Positions 18,101-26,064 of a stretch of 48,968 nucleotides of DNA are shown here, piece by piece. Position 1 is the first letter of the stretch. Each line of letters starts with the position of its first letter. Below the pieces are notes generated by a model, which was given only the letters and a program-made list of their open reading frames with translations, did not search any database and had not been told where the DNA came from. Source of the stretch: Neobacillus drentensis NBRC 102427. GTDB taxonomy: Bacteria; Bacillota; Bacilli; Bacillales; Cytobacillaceae. The DNA lies in contig NZ_BCUX01000036.1 of the NCBI RefSeq assembly GCF_001591445.1, positions 1-48,968 of the forward strand, given 5' to 3'. A program made the position numbers and the translations under genes.

Positions 18101-21100
18101 TGTTTCTCCGGATTTTGGTCCGTTGTTTTAGCGAATAAAGAATGTATCGTACCTAGGTAAGCATTGGCTAATGTCACTTGTTTTGACCATTTTCCACTAG
18201 CCGGAACGATTGTCTCGCCAATTTTCGTCGTTTCATCATAAATGCTGAGCTTTGTTTTAGGTGGAGCAATTCCAGTAACAGTAATTTCCTTACTATTTGT
18301 TTCTTTTGGTCCATTAATCGTGACATAATTTACATTGACATTAGTCGTACCAAGTACCTCACTAATATCTTTATTTTGGAATGCAAAATTAGCCATTGCT
18401 CTTAATTGGACGGCTTTACTTTCAGTTGGTCTGACATAAAATTTGAGTATCCCACTCATTTTTTTAGTCGGTACGGTGATCTCATCTTGACCACGACTGA
18501 CTGAATAATTCGCTTTTACGCCATCTACCATCACACTATTATCAATAAAATTTAATTCATTAGGGATGGTAACCTTTAATGAGAGCGAATTAATATTCTT
18601 TTCATTATAATTATTTTTGAAACGGTACTGGAGACGAACTTCTAATAAGCCGCCTTGAACAACAGATTCAGTATTTGTCGTAAAAATCGTATTTTTTCGA
18701 TCAAAAAAACTAATTCGATCTTCATCTAATATTGGGATGGAATTCAGATTGATCGTACTAATTTTTCCATTGGTCACTTGAATTTGAGATATTAGATAGT
18801 CCGTCCCCTCCACTAATTCACGATCTTTAAACTCGCTCAGTTGATCCATCCGCCACAATTCACCATTGGCTTTTAATAGGACAACTGTATATGTACCTTC
18901 TTGTAACGGCGTCGATTGGATGGTTTCTCCTGAACTAGAAGACTTTGTTTCGATCACTTTACCCTGTTCATTGAAAATAAGGGTTCGAATCATTGGAACG
19001 TTCTTTTGGGGATTGATTTCACTGACTCTTATTTTGCCTAACTGCAAAATCGATAGATTCGACTCACCTTTACTAGATTCATCCAATGTTAGGTTAAATT
19101 CTTTACTTTCCGTATCATTATTTTTGCTTTCTACCTTAATATTCAGTTCATCAAATGCATCTACACTGTTTTTGGCAAAGACAATATAGTTATCTTTGAT
19201 GAAAAAGTCATTGATTTGAGTATTTTTTGTTTTATTCTTTATCGTAAAATTGTAATTTTTAAGTGAATCATCTATTTTTGTCGTTTCCATTTCACTATCC
19301 GTTTTCGATAGAATCTTAGAAACATTCATTTTTATTTTGGGTAAAATATCAAAATAATCTTCAAACTCCGAATCACTTTCTCGAATGATCACTCCATTGT
19401 GAAACTGGTCATATGGGTAATAAAAAACGAGTTTGTTTTGATCTTGTGGAAGATAGGATGCAAAAAAGTACTCTTTGTCTCTTAAAGTGACATCTCCATA
19501 GTGGTCTTCCCACAATTGATAATTTGAATTCGCATCATATTTTAATACATCGAATCTGAAGTTATAATCACTGTTCGTACGTATACGTACTTCATCTCCA
19601 GAATAGTTCATGATTTTATAATTTTCATCTGATTCAAGAGGATATTTATATAAGGCTGGGTCTGATTCTTTCAGCGTAAACAGATCTTTTTGCTCATATG
19701 GAATATATGCATCTTGAGACTGGTCTGGATTTACACTGAGTCGAACTTTTTCCCCTCCATTTAACCATAAATTGCCCCACCATCCCTTATCAAAGTAACT
19801 CACTTTGCCTTCTGGGTCATATCCAACGATCTCACCCTTTTTGTCCCAAGTAGCTACGTTTTTCATTTGAATAGAGGAATTACTTGTATTTCTAATCTCG
19901 TAATTCTTATTTTTTTCTAATGTGAAATGGTAGAGTGCAGGGTCTGATTCAGTGATTTCAATGAAATCCTTCTGATCATATGGTAAATATGCGTCTTGGG
20001 TTTGTTCTGGATTTGTACTAAGTCGAACTTTCTCCCCGACATTTAACCATAAATCACCCCACCACCCATTATCAAAGAAACTCACTTTGCCTTCTCGGTC
20101 ATATCCAACTATTTCTCCCTTTTTATCCCAAGTAGCGACGTTTTTAATTTGAATATATGAATTACTTGTATTTCTTATTTGATATTGCTTGTTTTTTTCT
20201 ATTGTGAAATTGTAAAGTGCAGGCTCCGATTCATTTAGTGTAAACATTTCTTTTTGTTCATATGGTATATATGCTTCTTGAGCTTGTTCTGGATTTACAC
20301 TGATTCGAACTTTCTCCCCTACATTTAACGATAAATCACCCCACCATGACTTTTGAAAGGATTTCACTTTTCCTTCTGCATCATATTCAACTAACTCCCC
20401 CTTTTTTTCCCAAATAGATAAGTTTTTAATTTGAATAGAAGAATTACTTGTATTTTTAATCTCATAATGCTTATTTTTTTCTAATGTGAAATGGTAAAGT
20501 GCAGGCTCCGATTCTTGTATGAGAAGTAAATCTTTTTGACTAAATGGAATGTAAACTTGTATATTTCTATTTGGATTTGCACTTATACGTACTTTTTCCC
20601 CAGCTTTTAACGAATACTCGCCATACCAGTTATTATTAAGAAATTTCACTTTTCCTTCTGTATCATAGGCAATAATTTCCACACGATTTTCCCATGAGGA
20701 GGTATTTTTTATTAGGATAGGTGTCTCGCTAGAATTTTTCAATTCATAGTTTTTACCTTTTTCAATTGTGTAATAATACAATGCCTGGTCTGAATCTTTA
20801 ATGGAGAGATCATCCATTTGGTCAAAAGGGATAAAGGGTTGAGAGTCTTGTTCGATATTTCCACTAATACGAACTCGATCACCCTTTTCTAGCCAAAGTT
20901 CACCACTTTTATTGTTTTGAAAATATTTAATTCCACCTTCAGAATCATATCCGACGATTTCTCCTTCAAATCCCCATGAAAATAAATTCTTGATTAAAAT
21001 GCGGTCCTCTCCATTATTCGTGAGCTCATAATGTCTATTTTTCTCAATTGTAAATTCATATAGAGCTGGATTCGATTCTTGTATTTGAATCGAATCTTTA

Positions 21101-21774
21101 TATTCATATGGAATAAAACCGATAGAATCTTCATTTTTATTTGAACTCATTTGAATTTTTTCGTTTTGTTCGAGGACAAAATCTCCTGACCAGTCTCGAT
21201 CAAACCACTTTACTTTACCCTCAGAATCATATTGAACTACATTTCCTGGTTTACCCCATGATAAAACATTTTTTATACGTACTGGTTTAGTACCGATATT
21301 AGTAAGAGCGTAATGTTTATTTTTCTCAATTGAAAACAAATAAAGTGCAGGTTCAGCTTCACTTACAAAAACTTCATTTTCAGTAGAATTTGGAATAGAC
21401 CCTTTTAAGTTATTTTTTGGTGTAATTCTAATCGATTCGCCAACACCTAAACCAATATTCCCTGAATAATCTTTTTCAAATTGGATTATTTTCTCATCAG
21501 AGCTATATTTGACAAAATCATATTTCATTTGCCAAGATTCAAATTCAACATAAACAATATGTGAACTTTGATTTTTTATAGCATAACTTTTCCCTTCTTC
21601 AAAGATAAGAGGACTTCCGGCAGTAAATAGATTTTCACTTTGTTGTAGATTAGCAGGTTCAGTGTCATTATTGATTGCGGCTGATACTGCTTTATAGGTA
21701 CCGTTTAAATTACTTGTATTAAAGACCAATAAAAAAGCTATTACTACCACCATTAATTTTTTTGCGATTTTCAA
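15181..21774 (-). CDS. Giant secreted protein with eight N-terminal repeats and Ig-like domains
   Basis: Protein of 2,197 residues with a signal peptide (KKLMVVVIAFLLVFNTSNL). Residues ~55-735 are eight repeats of about 80 residues, each with a core like ALYHFTLEKNKHYEIKN and a tryptophan-rich WWGDLWLNVGEKVRLS. Repeats 5-7 are very alike, so recently amplified. A central Ig-like part follows. Near residue 1,580 is a carboxypeptidase-regulatory-like segment (NDHGEYAWDVPEGLWQVKYE), then an SbsA-type Ig-like domain. Two DUF5011/Big_3-type domains (about 1878-1958 and 1958-2038, with TADDQEDGNLTSKI) and C-terminal Ig-like modules ending GNKSKDLSVKVK complete it. No LPXTG, SLH or LysM anchor is seen, so it is released or held by its domains. 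The TTG start has AAAAAGGAG. Likely a cell-surface or matrix adhesin; function is inferred from architecture only. Confidence 0.85.
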   Translation of the reverse strand: MKIAKKLMVVVIAFLLVFNTSNLNGTYKAVSAAINNDTEPANLQQSENLFTAGSPLIFEEGKSYAIKNQSSHIVYVEFESWQMKYDFVKYSSDEKIIQFEKDYSGNIGLGVGESIRITPKNNLKGSIPNSTENEVFVSEAEPALYLFSIEKNKHYALTNIGTKPVRIKNVLSWGKPGNVVQYDSEGKVKWFDRDWSGDFVLEQNEKIQMSSNKNEDSIGFIPYEYKDSIQIQESNPALYEFTIEKNRHYELTNNGEDRILIKNLFSWGFEGEIVGYDSEGGIKYFQNNKSGELWLEKGDRVRISGNIEQDSQPFIPFDQMDDLSIKDSDQALYYYTIEKGKNYELKNSSETPILIKNTSSWENRVEIIAYDTEGKVKFLNNNWYGEYSLKAGEKVRISANPNRNIQVYIPFSQKDLLLIQESEPALYHFTLEKNKHYEIKNTSNSSIQIKNLSIWEKKGELVEYDAEGKVKSFQKSWWGDLSLNVGEKVRISVNPEQAQEAYIPYEQKEMFTLNESEPALYNFTIEKNKQYQIRNTSNSYIQIKNVATWDKKGEIVGYDREGKVSFFDNGWWGDLWLNVGEKVRLSTNPEQTQDAYLPYDQKDFIEITESDPALYHFTLEKNKNYEIRNTSNSSIQMKNVATWDKKGEIVGYDPEGKVSYFDKGWWGNLWLNGGEKVRLSVNPDQSQDAYIPYEQKDLFTLKESDPALYKYPLESDENYKIMNYSGDEVRIRTNSDYNFRFDVLKYDANSNYQLWEDHYGDVTLRDKEYFFASYLPQDQNKLVFYYPYDQFHNGVIIRESDSEFEDYFDILPKIKMNVSKILSKTDSEMETTKIDDSLKNYNFTIKNKTKNTQINDFFIKDNYIVFAKNSVDAFDELNIKVESKNNDTESKEFNLTLDESSKGESNLSILQLGKIRVSEINPQKNVPMIRTLIFNEQGKVIETKSSSSGETIQSTPLQEGTYTVVLLKANGELWRMDQLSEFKDRELVEGTDYLISQIQVTNGKISTINLNSIPILDEDRISFFDRKNTIFTTNTESVVQGGLLEVRLQYRFKNNYNEKNINSLSLKVTIPNELNFIDNSVMVDGVKANYSVSRGQDEITVPTKKMSGILKFYVRPTESKAVQLRAMANFAFQNKDISEVLGTTNVNVNYVTINGPKETNSKEITVTGIAPPKTKLSIYDETTKIGETIVPASGKWSKQVTLANAYLGTIHSLFAKTTDQNPEKQSNQIEVIYLYKAPALKSATLIHNGASKDISNAFLKGEKPVVTLNPSKPFTFKIVMLNGEAIDKMYLSSSRNQEKKLLEAIYDKTTGSWIAAGYFDPSNLGYVPGALNIEYTTKKEKVDLNGTIDFSKEEYVNALPDPFKNAKVEVIEKTDTVSRTVIELADSEKTKIETVNTQTVIPNNVTRTTLINEGYTKINEDTFASFKVSNDKIIEDVYDFKKNLRKEMYMKMADNFPLAKPIATYFGIGENYFNIGGTVIDNVLLRNKILNSNLSAAEKKEQLTQLDALSTINVAYNSFRIVATVLEVAGLASPPGILVGVALFAADQLMEIFYKNSMKSLEENGSMFAWLIDPSGFVYEALPENRLKGVRVTVFYKDPKTGQVLKWNAEEFEQMNPLITNDHGEYAWDVPEGLWQVKYELERYETTVSEWLPVPPPQTTVNIGMVSKKKPEVKVLNIFKDKAEVVFEKYMEVDSVNQSSIGLKDSKGINIISTVEAVDSRKSDSGKMVAKKFIIHYIPNTTFAFNAEFQLEVKNSVKTYAQVSPDQMIVVKTKYTALPQDIIAQENVDITYGQTTRIPIHVSDVTNASGLKIQVESKMNELVEPVESTVELDSKGESFVSVKGNLPGQTRLLLTIIGTDVTKEINVNVLSVGTDAPNHKPTISASDVMINVGDQPNWLKGVTADDQEDGNLTSKIKITQNTVNTAKPGIYKISYSVSDLNGLTGTKEIKVTVKEVPNHKPTITAKDLTIFVGDKPNWMKNVTAYDQEDGSLTSKIKITQNTVNTSKPGVYKIIYAISDKKGLTSTKEIKVTVKKIIYPKLIVTPLDDNDRIINGQTDIGVKLSAQVGKKTFFATIDKAGKFKIVNIPLQKANTVVVITAVDKFSHKTIKKIKVLDKTPPKLPTLNGVSTKTTLLKGRTEAYGKVYLMIGKQKMTLTANSKGNFSKKISKLKKGTKIRIYVVDRAGNKSKDLSVKVK

Positions 21775-21956
21775 ATTCCCTACTCCTTTTTAATTGATAT
21801 AAAATTATGTATTATTGATCTAAATTACTGCTACTATTGAACTCGTATTACTACTAACCTCCTTATCTATTGATAAATTATAGGTATTCCATCTAATAAA
21901 AATAGGTAATAAGAACCAATTCAATCTTATCAAATATTGAATCATCCAAAAAGCAA

Positions 21957-22019
21957 AGTGCCTGTCACTCCCCAATAAATGTCGTAGTTACCGACAAAAA
22001 ATGGGTGGTGACAGGCACC
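21957..22019. repeat. GTGCCTGTCAC / GTGACAGGCAC inverted-repeat element
   Basis: Left arm GTGCCTGTCACTCCCC (21958-21973), right arm ending GGTGACAGGCAC (22018), separated by about 30 bp. Single copies of the arm occur at 23273, 38896, 43837 and 44548, so this is a dispersed REP-like family. Nothing else is seen in the 21775-22104 gap apart from the permease leader. Confidence 0.75.
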
Positions 22020-22104
22020 AGGATTTAATTCTAATGAATTTTTATTCTAAAATTAAATAGTAGAAATATATCATAAGTAGGAACTATTTAAAGGGGGGAC
22101 ACGT

Positions 22105-23271
22105 TTGAAAAAATTTTTAAGCGCGATACCATTATCATTACAGCATTTGTTTGCAATGTTTGGTGCAACAGTTTTGGTGCCAGCACTAACCGGTCTTGAT
22201 CCAGGAAGTGCACTTATTGCCAGTGGTTTAGGAACCTTGATTTTCCATCTTATTACACGCGGAAAGGTTCCTACGTATCTAGGTTCATCCTTTGCCTTTA
22301 TTGCTCCGCTAGCATTGTATGTGGGGAAGTTACATTCACCAGGTCAAGCGGTTGCAGGTCTTATCAGCGTTTCCATTGTTTATGCCATTGTATCTATTAT
22401 CATTTCGTTTGTCGGCTTTGAAAAAGTCAGAAAAGTAATTCCTGCAGTTGTCGTAGGACCGGTTGTAAGTATAATCGGTCTATCGCTGGCAACCACGGCG
22501 GTGACCAACATGGCTTCGACCCATTGGGATGTCGCTATCGTCAGCCTTCTTGCAGCCGTCCTCGCTACGCTTGCAGGTACAAAGGTGATCCGCCTCTTGC
22601 CGCTCATAATTGGTCTGGCAATAGGGTATGCTTATGCCGCTGTGCGTGGATTTGTTGATTTTGAAGCAATCGTCAGTGCACCAACTTTTGCTCTTCCACA
22701 TGTCGTCATGCCTGAATTCACGTGGGTCGTGATCCTCGGAATGGCGCCGATTGCTCTGGTTACCATCATCGAAGACCTTGGACATATGTTTGTACTAAAT
22801 GAGATTACAGGAAAAGAGGTGACAAAAAATCCTGGATTTTCAAGAATCCTATGGGGGAATGGCATTGCAACCTTAATCTCCGGCTTCATCGGCGGACCTG
22901 CACAAACAACTTACGCTGAAAACCTCGGGGTTCTAGCCATCACACGCCAATTTTCCAGTAGAATCATTCAAGGAGCAGCTGTTCTTGCGATTCTTCTTGG
23001 CTTGTTCGGTAAAGTTGGAGCTGTTATCCAATCCATTCCAGTTGCAGTGATGGGCGGCATATGTATCCTGTTGTTTGGTATGATCGCCGCAATGGGGATT
23101 CGTCACCTCATTGAAGAAAAAGTGAGTCTGGCTAATATGAAAAATTTGGTCATCGTTGCAATCATCTTCATCATCGGAATTGGATACGCTCATAATGGTA
23201 TCGCCTACGCCACCATTGCTGGATTGCTAATCCATTGGCTCGTACCTAATTTTACGACAAAGAACGATTAA
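22105..23271 (+). CDS. Uracil permease (NCS2/UraA family)
   Basis: Nucleobase:H+ symporter of 388 residues with 14 helices expected. Family motifs are N-terminal LSLQHLFAMFGATVLVPALTG, the substrate-site stretch IEDLGHMFVLNEITGKE (the E and H aligned with UraA Glu241/His245), GNGIATLISGFIGG and TTYAENLGVLAITR (glutamate aligned with UraA Glu290). It looks closer to uracil permeases (UraA/PyrP) than to xanthine/urate carriers. The start is TTG after AAGGGGGGAC. It is monocistronic with no pyr genes and no PyrR-type leader hairpin visible, so it is probably not part of the pyrimidine biosynthetic operon. Confidence 0.88.
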   Translation: MKKFLSAIPLSLQHLFAMFGATVLVPALTGLDPGSALIASGLGTLIFHLITRGKVPTYLGSSFAFIAPLALYVGKLHSPGQAVAGLISVSIVYAIVSIIISFVGFEKVRKVIPAVVVGPVVSIIGLSLATTAVTNMASTHWDVAIVSLLAAVLATLAGTKVIRLLPLIIGLAIGYAYAAVRGFVDFEAIVSAPTFALPHVVMPEFTWVVILGMAPIALVTIIEDLGHMFVLNEITGKEVTKNPGFSRILWGNGIATLISGFIGGPAQTTYAENLGVLAITRQFSSRIIQGAAVLAILLGLFGKVGAVIQSIPVAVMGGICILLFGMIAAMGIRHLIEEKVSLANMKNLVIVAIIFIIGIGYAHNGIAYATIAGLLIHWLVPNFTTKND

Positions 23272-23272
23272 T

Positions 23273-23312
23273 AGTGCCTGTCACCACCCGAAATTTGTCG
23301 AAGATTGATAGG
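23273..23312 (+). repeat. GTGCCTGTCACCACCC REP-like copy
   Basis: AGTGCCTGTCACCACCC followed by TTTGTCGAAGATTGATAGG. The reverse complement recurs at 43806-43849, including the flanking TCAATCTTCGACAAA, so the repeat unit is at least 40 bp. Confidence 0.7.
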
Positions 23313-23354
23313 TTGTTAGATTGGAAATAAATGATAATATAGAGGTGCAACAGC

Positions 23355-23402
23355 AATTTTGAGGGCAGATCGGGAGATGAACTCTGGACTGCCCTCAAAA
23401 TT
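23355..23402. terminator. Bidirectional terminator between convergent genes
   Basis: Perfect 14-bp arms AATTTTGAGGGCAG (23355-23368) and CTGCCCTCAAAATT (23389-23402). The outer A/T ends give T tracts in both directions. It serves the uracil permease (plus) and the oxidoreductase (minus). Confidence 0.75.
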
Positions 23403-23445
23403 CCGGGTGATGACCGTCTCTCCTGGACTTTTCCACAAAGAGTTT

Positions 23446-24438
23446 CTACAACAAATTAGACAGTATTTGGCCGCAAAGAGCCATTGTTTTTACATTATCA
23501 CGAGCATTTGACGTTGGGATTACCCCAGTTTTACAACAGTCTATAAAATGACTTATTTCCCCAACGAACCCTCGTAAATAAAGATCTCTATGGGTTCCAG
23601 ACATCGGCGTGGCAGAAGGTGTATACACAGTGTCAGACTCATTAAGAGATTTCCATGGCAGATCAGCGAAAGTTTGAGATTCATGGACGGTAAGCGAATT
23701 TACTTCATCAGCAATGGCAAATCCGTGATCAAACGTGACAAGCATATTTTCACCTTCACGTGACCAGGCTGTCATCCCTGCCAAATAAAGGCTGCCGACA
23801 ACGCCATTTTCAAACTTTAACGAAATACTATGAGAAATAGACTCATTGTCACTATTTTTAAAGCCTGTTACTAGGACAACTTCTCCAAATAAGTAGCGTA
23901 CAAGATCAATAAAATGGATGGCTACTAACTTCATAAATTGTTCTTCATTTTTGCAAAACGACGTGCTGTCCACTGCGAATTTCCCTTGAAACGATCGCAC
24001 AGAACCTAGTTTACCGCCTGAAATTAACTCTTTTAATTTTGAATAACAAGGAGCGTAGCGCTTCATAAATCCAACCATTACTGTTACACCCGCTTCTTCA
24101 GCAACATCGGCGATTTCTGCTGCTTCCTCAGCACTCATCCCAAGAGGCTTATCCACAAAGACATTTTTTCCAGCCTTGATACAATCTAGGACGAGGGAAG
24201 GATGGTCTTCGGGTTGCGCAACCACAACAACTCCATCACATTCTTCATTTTTGACCATCCTTTTATAATCATCGTAAGGGGTACCACTGCTCCCGAACCG
24301 TTGAAGGGCGGCCCTAGAACGGTCCATATTACGTGTTGAAATTGCTTGTATAGTTGCTCCCGCTTCAATCGCAGAAGGGTAAATGTTTGCTGATGCATGA
24401 ACTCCTGCACCGATAAAACAAAGTTTGGATTTTTCCAC
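23446..24438 (-). CDS. Gfo/Idh/MocA-family oxidoreductase
   Basis: NAD(P)-dependent dehydrogenase of 330 residues. The Rossmann motif FIGAGVHASANIYP is at the N-terminus and the catalytic lysine lies in VFVDKPLG (family EKP motif, here DKP). The C-terminal domain has MKLVAIHFIDLVRYLFGEV, typical of sugar or inositol dehydrogenases. The GTG at 24438 is preferred to the one 9 bp upstream because TGGAG sits 8 bases before it; the upstream GTG overlaps that site. It is a solitary gene, so the substrate cannot be guessed from neighbours. Confidence 0.85.
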   Translation of the reverse strand: MEKSKLCFIGAGVHASANIYPSAIEAGATIQAISTRNMDRSRAALQRFGSSGTPYDDYKRMVKNEECDGVVVVAQPEDHPSLVLDCIKAGKNVFVDKPLGMSAEEAAEIADVAEEAGVTVMVGFMKRYAPCYSKLKELISGGKLGSVRSFQGKFAVDSTSFCKNEEQFMKLVAIHFIDLVRYLFGEVVLVTGFKNSDNESISHSISLKFENGVVGSLYLAGMTAWSREGENMLVTFDHGFAIADEVNSLTVHESQTFADLPWKSLNESDTVYTPSATPMSGTHRDLYLRGFVGEISHFIDCCKTGVIPTSNARDNVKTMALCGQILSNLL

Positions 24439-24564
24439 TACGATCACTCCAATCTATCGATTATTATATGGGGCAGACCCCATTCATTTAAGCATGAATA
24501 TACTATATTATTATTACTTTTATATTGAATTAGACTTTTCATATCTCTATTATATCAAATACTT

Positions 24565-24738
24565 CTATCTAGGGTGTTGTGAATGGACGACAAACTCCAT
24601 TAGATTCCCGTACAGTTTTTCATACGAATATTTACTTAACACCGAATGCCAACCATCTAATTTCTCTTGGGTGACCTTAAACTGTTCATAATAGACCTCG
24701 ATTAATTGCATTAGGGAGAAAATCTCTTTTTTAGTCAT
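24565..24738 (-). pseudogene. Truncated phage helicase loader/inhibitor (G39P-like)
   Basis: Product of 57 residues starting MTKKEIFSLMQLIEVYYEQF, with VTQEKLDGWHSVLSKYSYE. This matches the N-terminus of phage replicative helicase loader/inhibitor proteins (SPP1 G39P type), which are about 120 residues or longer. It stops after VVHSQHPR, so about half is missing. It overlaps the upstream replication gene by 8 bases, the usual phage arrangement. Likely a prophage remnant; loss of function is inferred from length. Confidence 0.6.
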
Positions 24739-25447
24739 CAAGATCAAAATCCTCCTCAGACAGTTTCTTCTTTCCTTCTTGCTGATTGAGATAGGCTTCA
24801 AATTTTGTCCCAAATAGCGTCTCCGGACGCAGGAACTTATTCCAATTCGGATCAGACTGCCATTCTACTGACTTTAAATCAATGACTCTTTTAAAATCCT
24901 CAAGCGTAAATCCTTCTCTATATCTAGCCTGGATCAATTCCCTAGTTTTAATCGAGCCGGATCTAAAGTTCTTTCTAGTCTTCTCATTTAAATATTGGAT
25001 AATTTGATCAAATGGGATGATCTTTTTCACGGATAGACTGACATCCATTTCCTTCGTATCCTCCGCCACTTCCCCCGTTGCAGCGTCCGGAGTAGGACTA
25101 GCAGGACGTTCAATGGTGCTGTCTTCATGCTCTTGCAGCTTTTCATAGTCAATGCTGTACCACTTCGTCTTGTCCATTTTCATCTGATTAAAATTAGCAG
25201 ACAGAAGCAACCCCTTCATCTCTAATGAATGAATCGTCCGCTTAATGGTACTGACCGACCAAAAGGGAAGCTGCTTCCGCCACTCCTCATACGTGTTATA
25301 CACCCAGGTTCTCCCCTCAATTTGATGCTTACTAATTCCAAGCCAATAATGAATTTGCTGCAGCACCACAGCCTCATTCAAACCAATCTTCACCGCCAAA
25401 CTCGGAATAATCATGACTGGATTTTCCTTAATCAACAGCCTACTCAT
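24731..25447 (-). CDS. Phage-type replication initiation protein (conserved phage C-terminal domain)
   Basis: Protein of 238 residues. The N-terminal half resembles phage replisome organiser winged-helix domains (LNEAVVLQQIHYWLG, VYNTYEEWRKQLPFWSVST). A Ser/Pro/Glu linker (about 115-135) follows. The C-terminal Phg_2220_C-type domain includes IIQYLNEKTRKNFRSG, DFKRVIDLKSVEW and FLRPETLFGTKFEAYL. In phages it opens the origin and recruits the helicase loader. The ATG is preceded by AGGAGAGG. It looks intact although the loader next to it is cut short; no other phage genes are present, so it is either decaying or kept for a host use. Confidence 0.8.
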   Translation of the reverse strand: MSRLLIKENPVMIIPSLAVKIGLNEAVVLQQIHYWLGISKHQIEGRTWVYNTYEEWRKQLPFWSVSTIKRTIHSLEMKGLLLSANFNQMKMDKTKWYSIDYEKLQEHEDSTIERPASPTPDAATGEVAEDTKEMDVSLSVKKIIPFDQIIQYLNEKTRKNFRSGSIKTRELIQARYREGFTLEDFKRVIDLKSVEWQSDPNWNKFLRPETLFGTKFEAYLNQQEGKKKLSEEDFDLDD

Positions 25448-25666
25448 CTGAACCTCTCCTTTAAGCTTTTATGAAAAGGAACCTTGATTCGCTCTTAAGA
25501 CGATTTCAGCCCTCCGATGGGCTAACGTTCCTTCTACCTCTTATATAGAAACAAGAATGTAAAAAGGACAGGGGGTATTTTTGGTGAGTACGGATAAAAA
25601 GGTTCAGTCCCGTCCCCATTGCTTTCTTTTAAATAAGAAGTCTTGTCCTCAATGGAGTAACCAACG

Positions 25667-25874
25667 AAAGGTAAATAAGCGGAGACTTTCCGGTTAAATA
25701 CAGAATGAAGCTCGTTTAGGGGTAAATAGGGGGAGGTTTTCCGCTTATGCAAGGCAAAATCCTCTAATTTTCCTTTTTTTGAGTCAATAGGCGGAATCTC
25801 TCCGCCTATTAGGAGTGTTTTTAATGTTATTTACTATTTAAGCGGAATTGTTCCGTCTATTTATCAGATCGGAG
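25667..25874 (+). repeat. 205-bp direct repeat R2, copy 1
   Basis: Nearly identical to 31036-31242 in the same orientation. Internal motifs include AAGCGGAGA, TTTTCCGCTTATGCAA, the hairpin AGGCGGAATCTCTCCGCCTAT and AAGCGGAATTGTTCCGTCTA. A reading frame through it (25534-25752, minus) has no ribosome site. Together with the terminator at 26023 it is the main content of the 25448-26064 gap; a CGCACTGGCACCGGGATTAA fragment (25947-25966) also recurs near 44573. Confidence 0.9.
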
Positions 25875-26022
25875 CTTATCTGAACGATAGTTACTGATTC
25901 CTTTCTTGAAATCCGAATTTATTTTATCTACTTTTGAGATCGCAACGCACTGGCACCGGGATTAACCATTTTGACGAAAACAGCCCAAATATATCAACCA
26001 ATCCTCTTCCTTTAAGTTTTAA

Positions 26023-26050
26023 GCAAAAAAAGCCAGGCAATTAGCCTGGA
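26023..26050 (-). terminator. Terminator of nupG
   Basis: On the minus strand CCAGGC-TAATT-GCCTGG is followed by CTTTTTTTGC. It lies 15 bp after the nupG stop. Confidence 0.8.
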
Positions 26051-26064
26051 AAAGGGATTGGATA

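Noticed and set aside
18866..19189. 107-residue plus-strand frame inside the giant surface gene
   Set aside because: Antisense shadow of a clearly coding region.
22040..22104. Riboswitch or PyrR leader before the uracil permease
   Set aside because: No terminator/antiterminator pair and no PyrR-type hairpin was visible in the short leader.
25534..25752. 72-residue minus-strand reading frame
   Set aside because: It lies mostly within the R2 repeat and lacks a ribosome site; the frame comes from repeat DNA.
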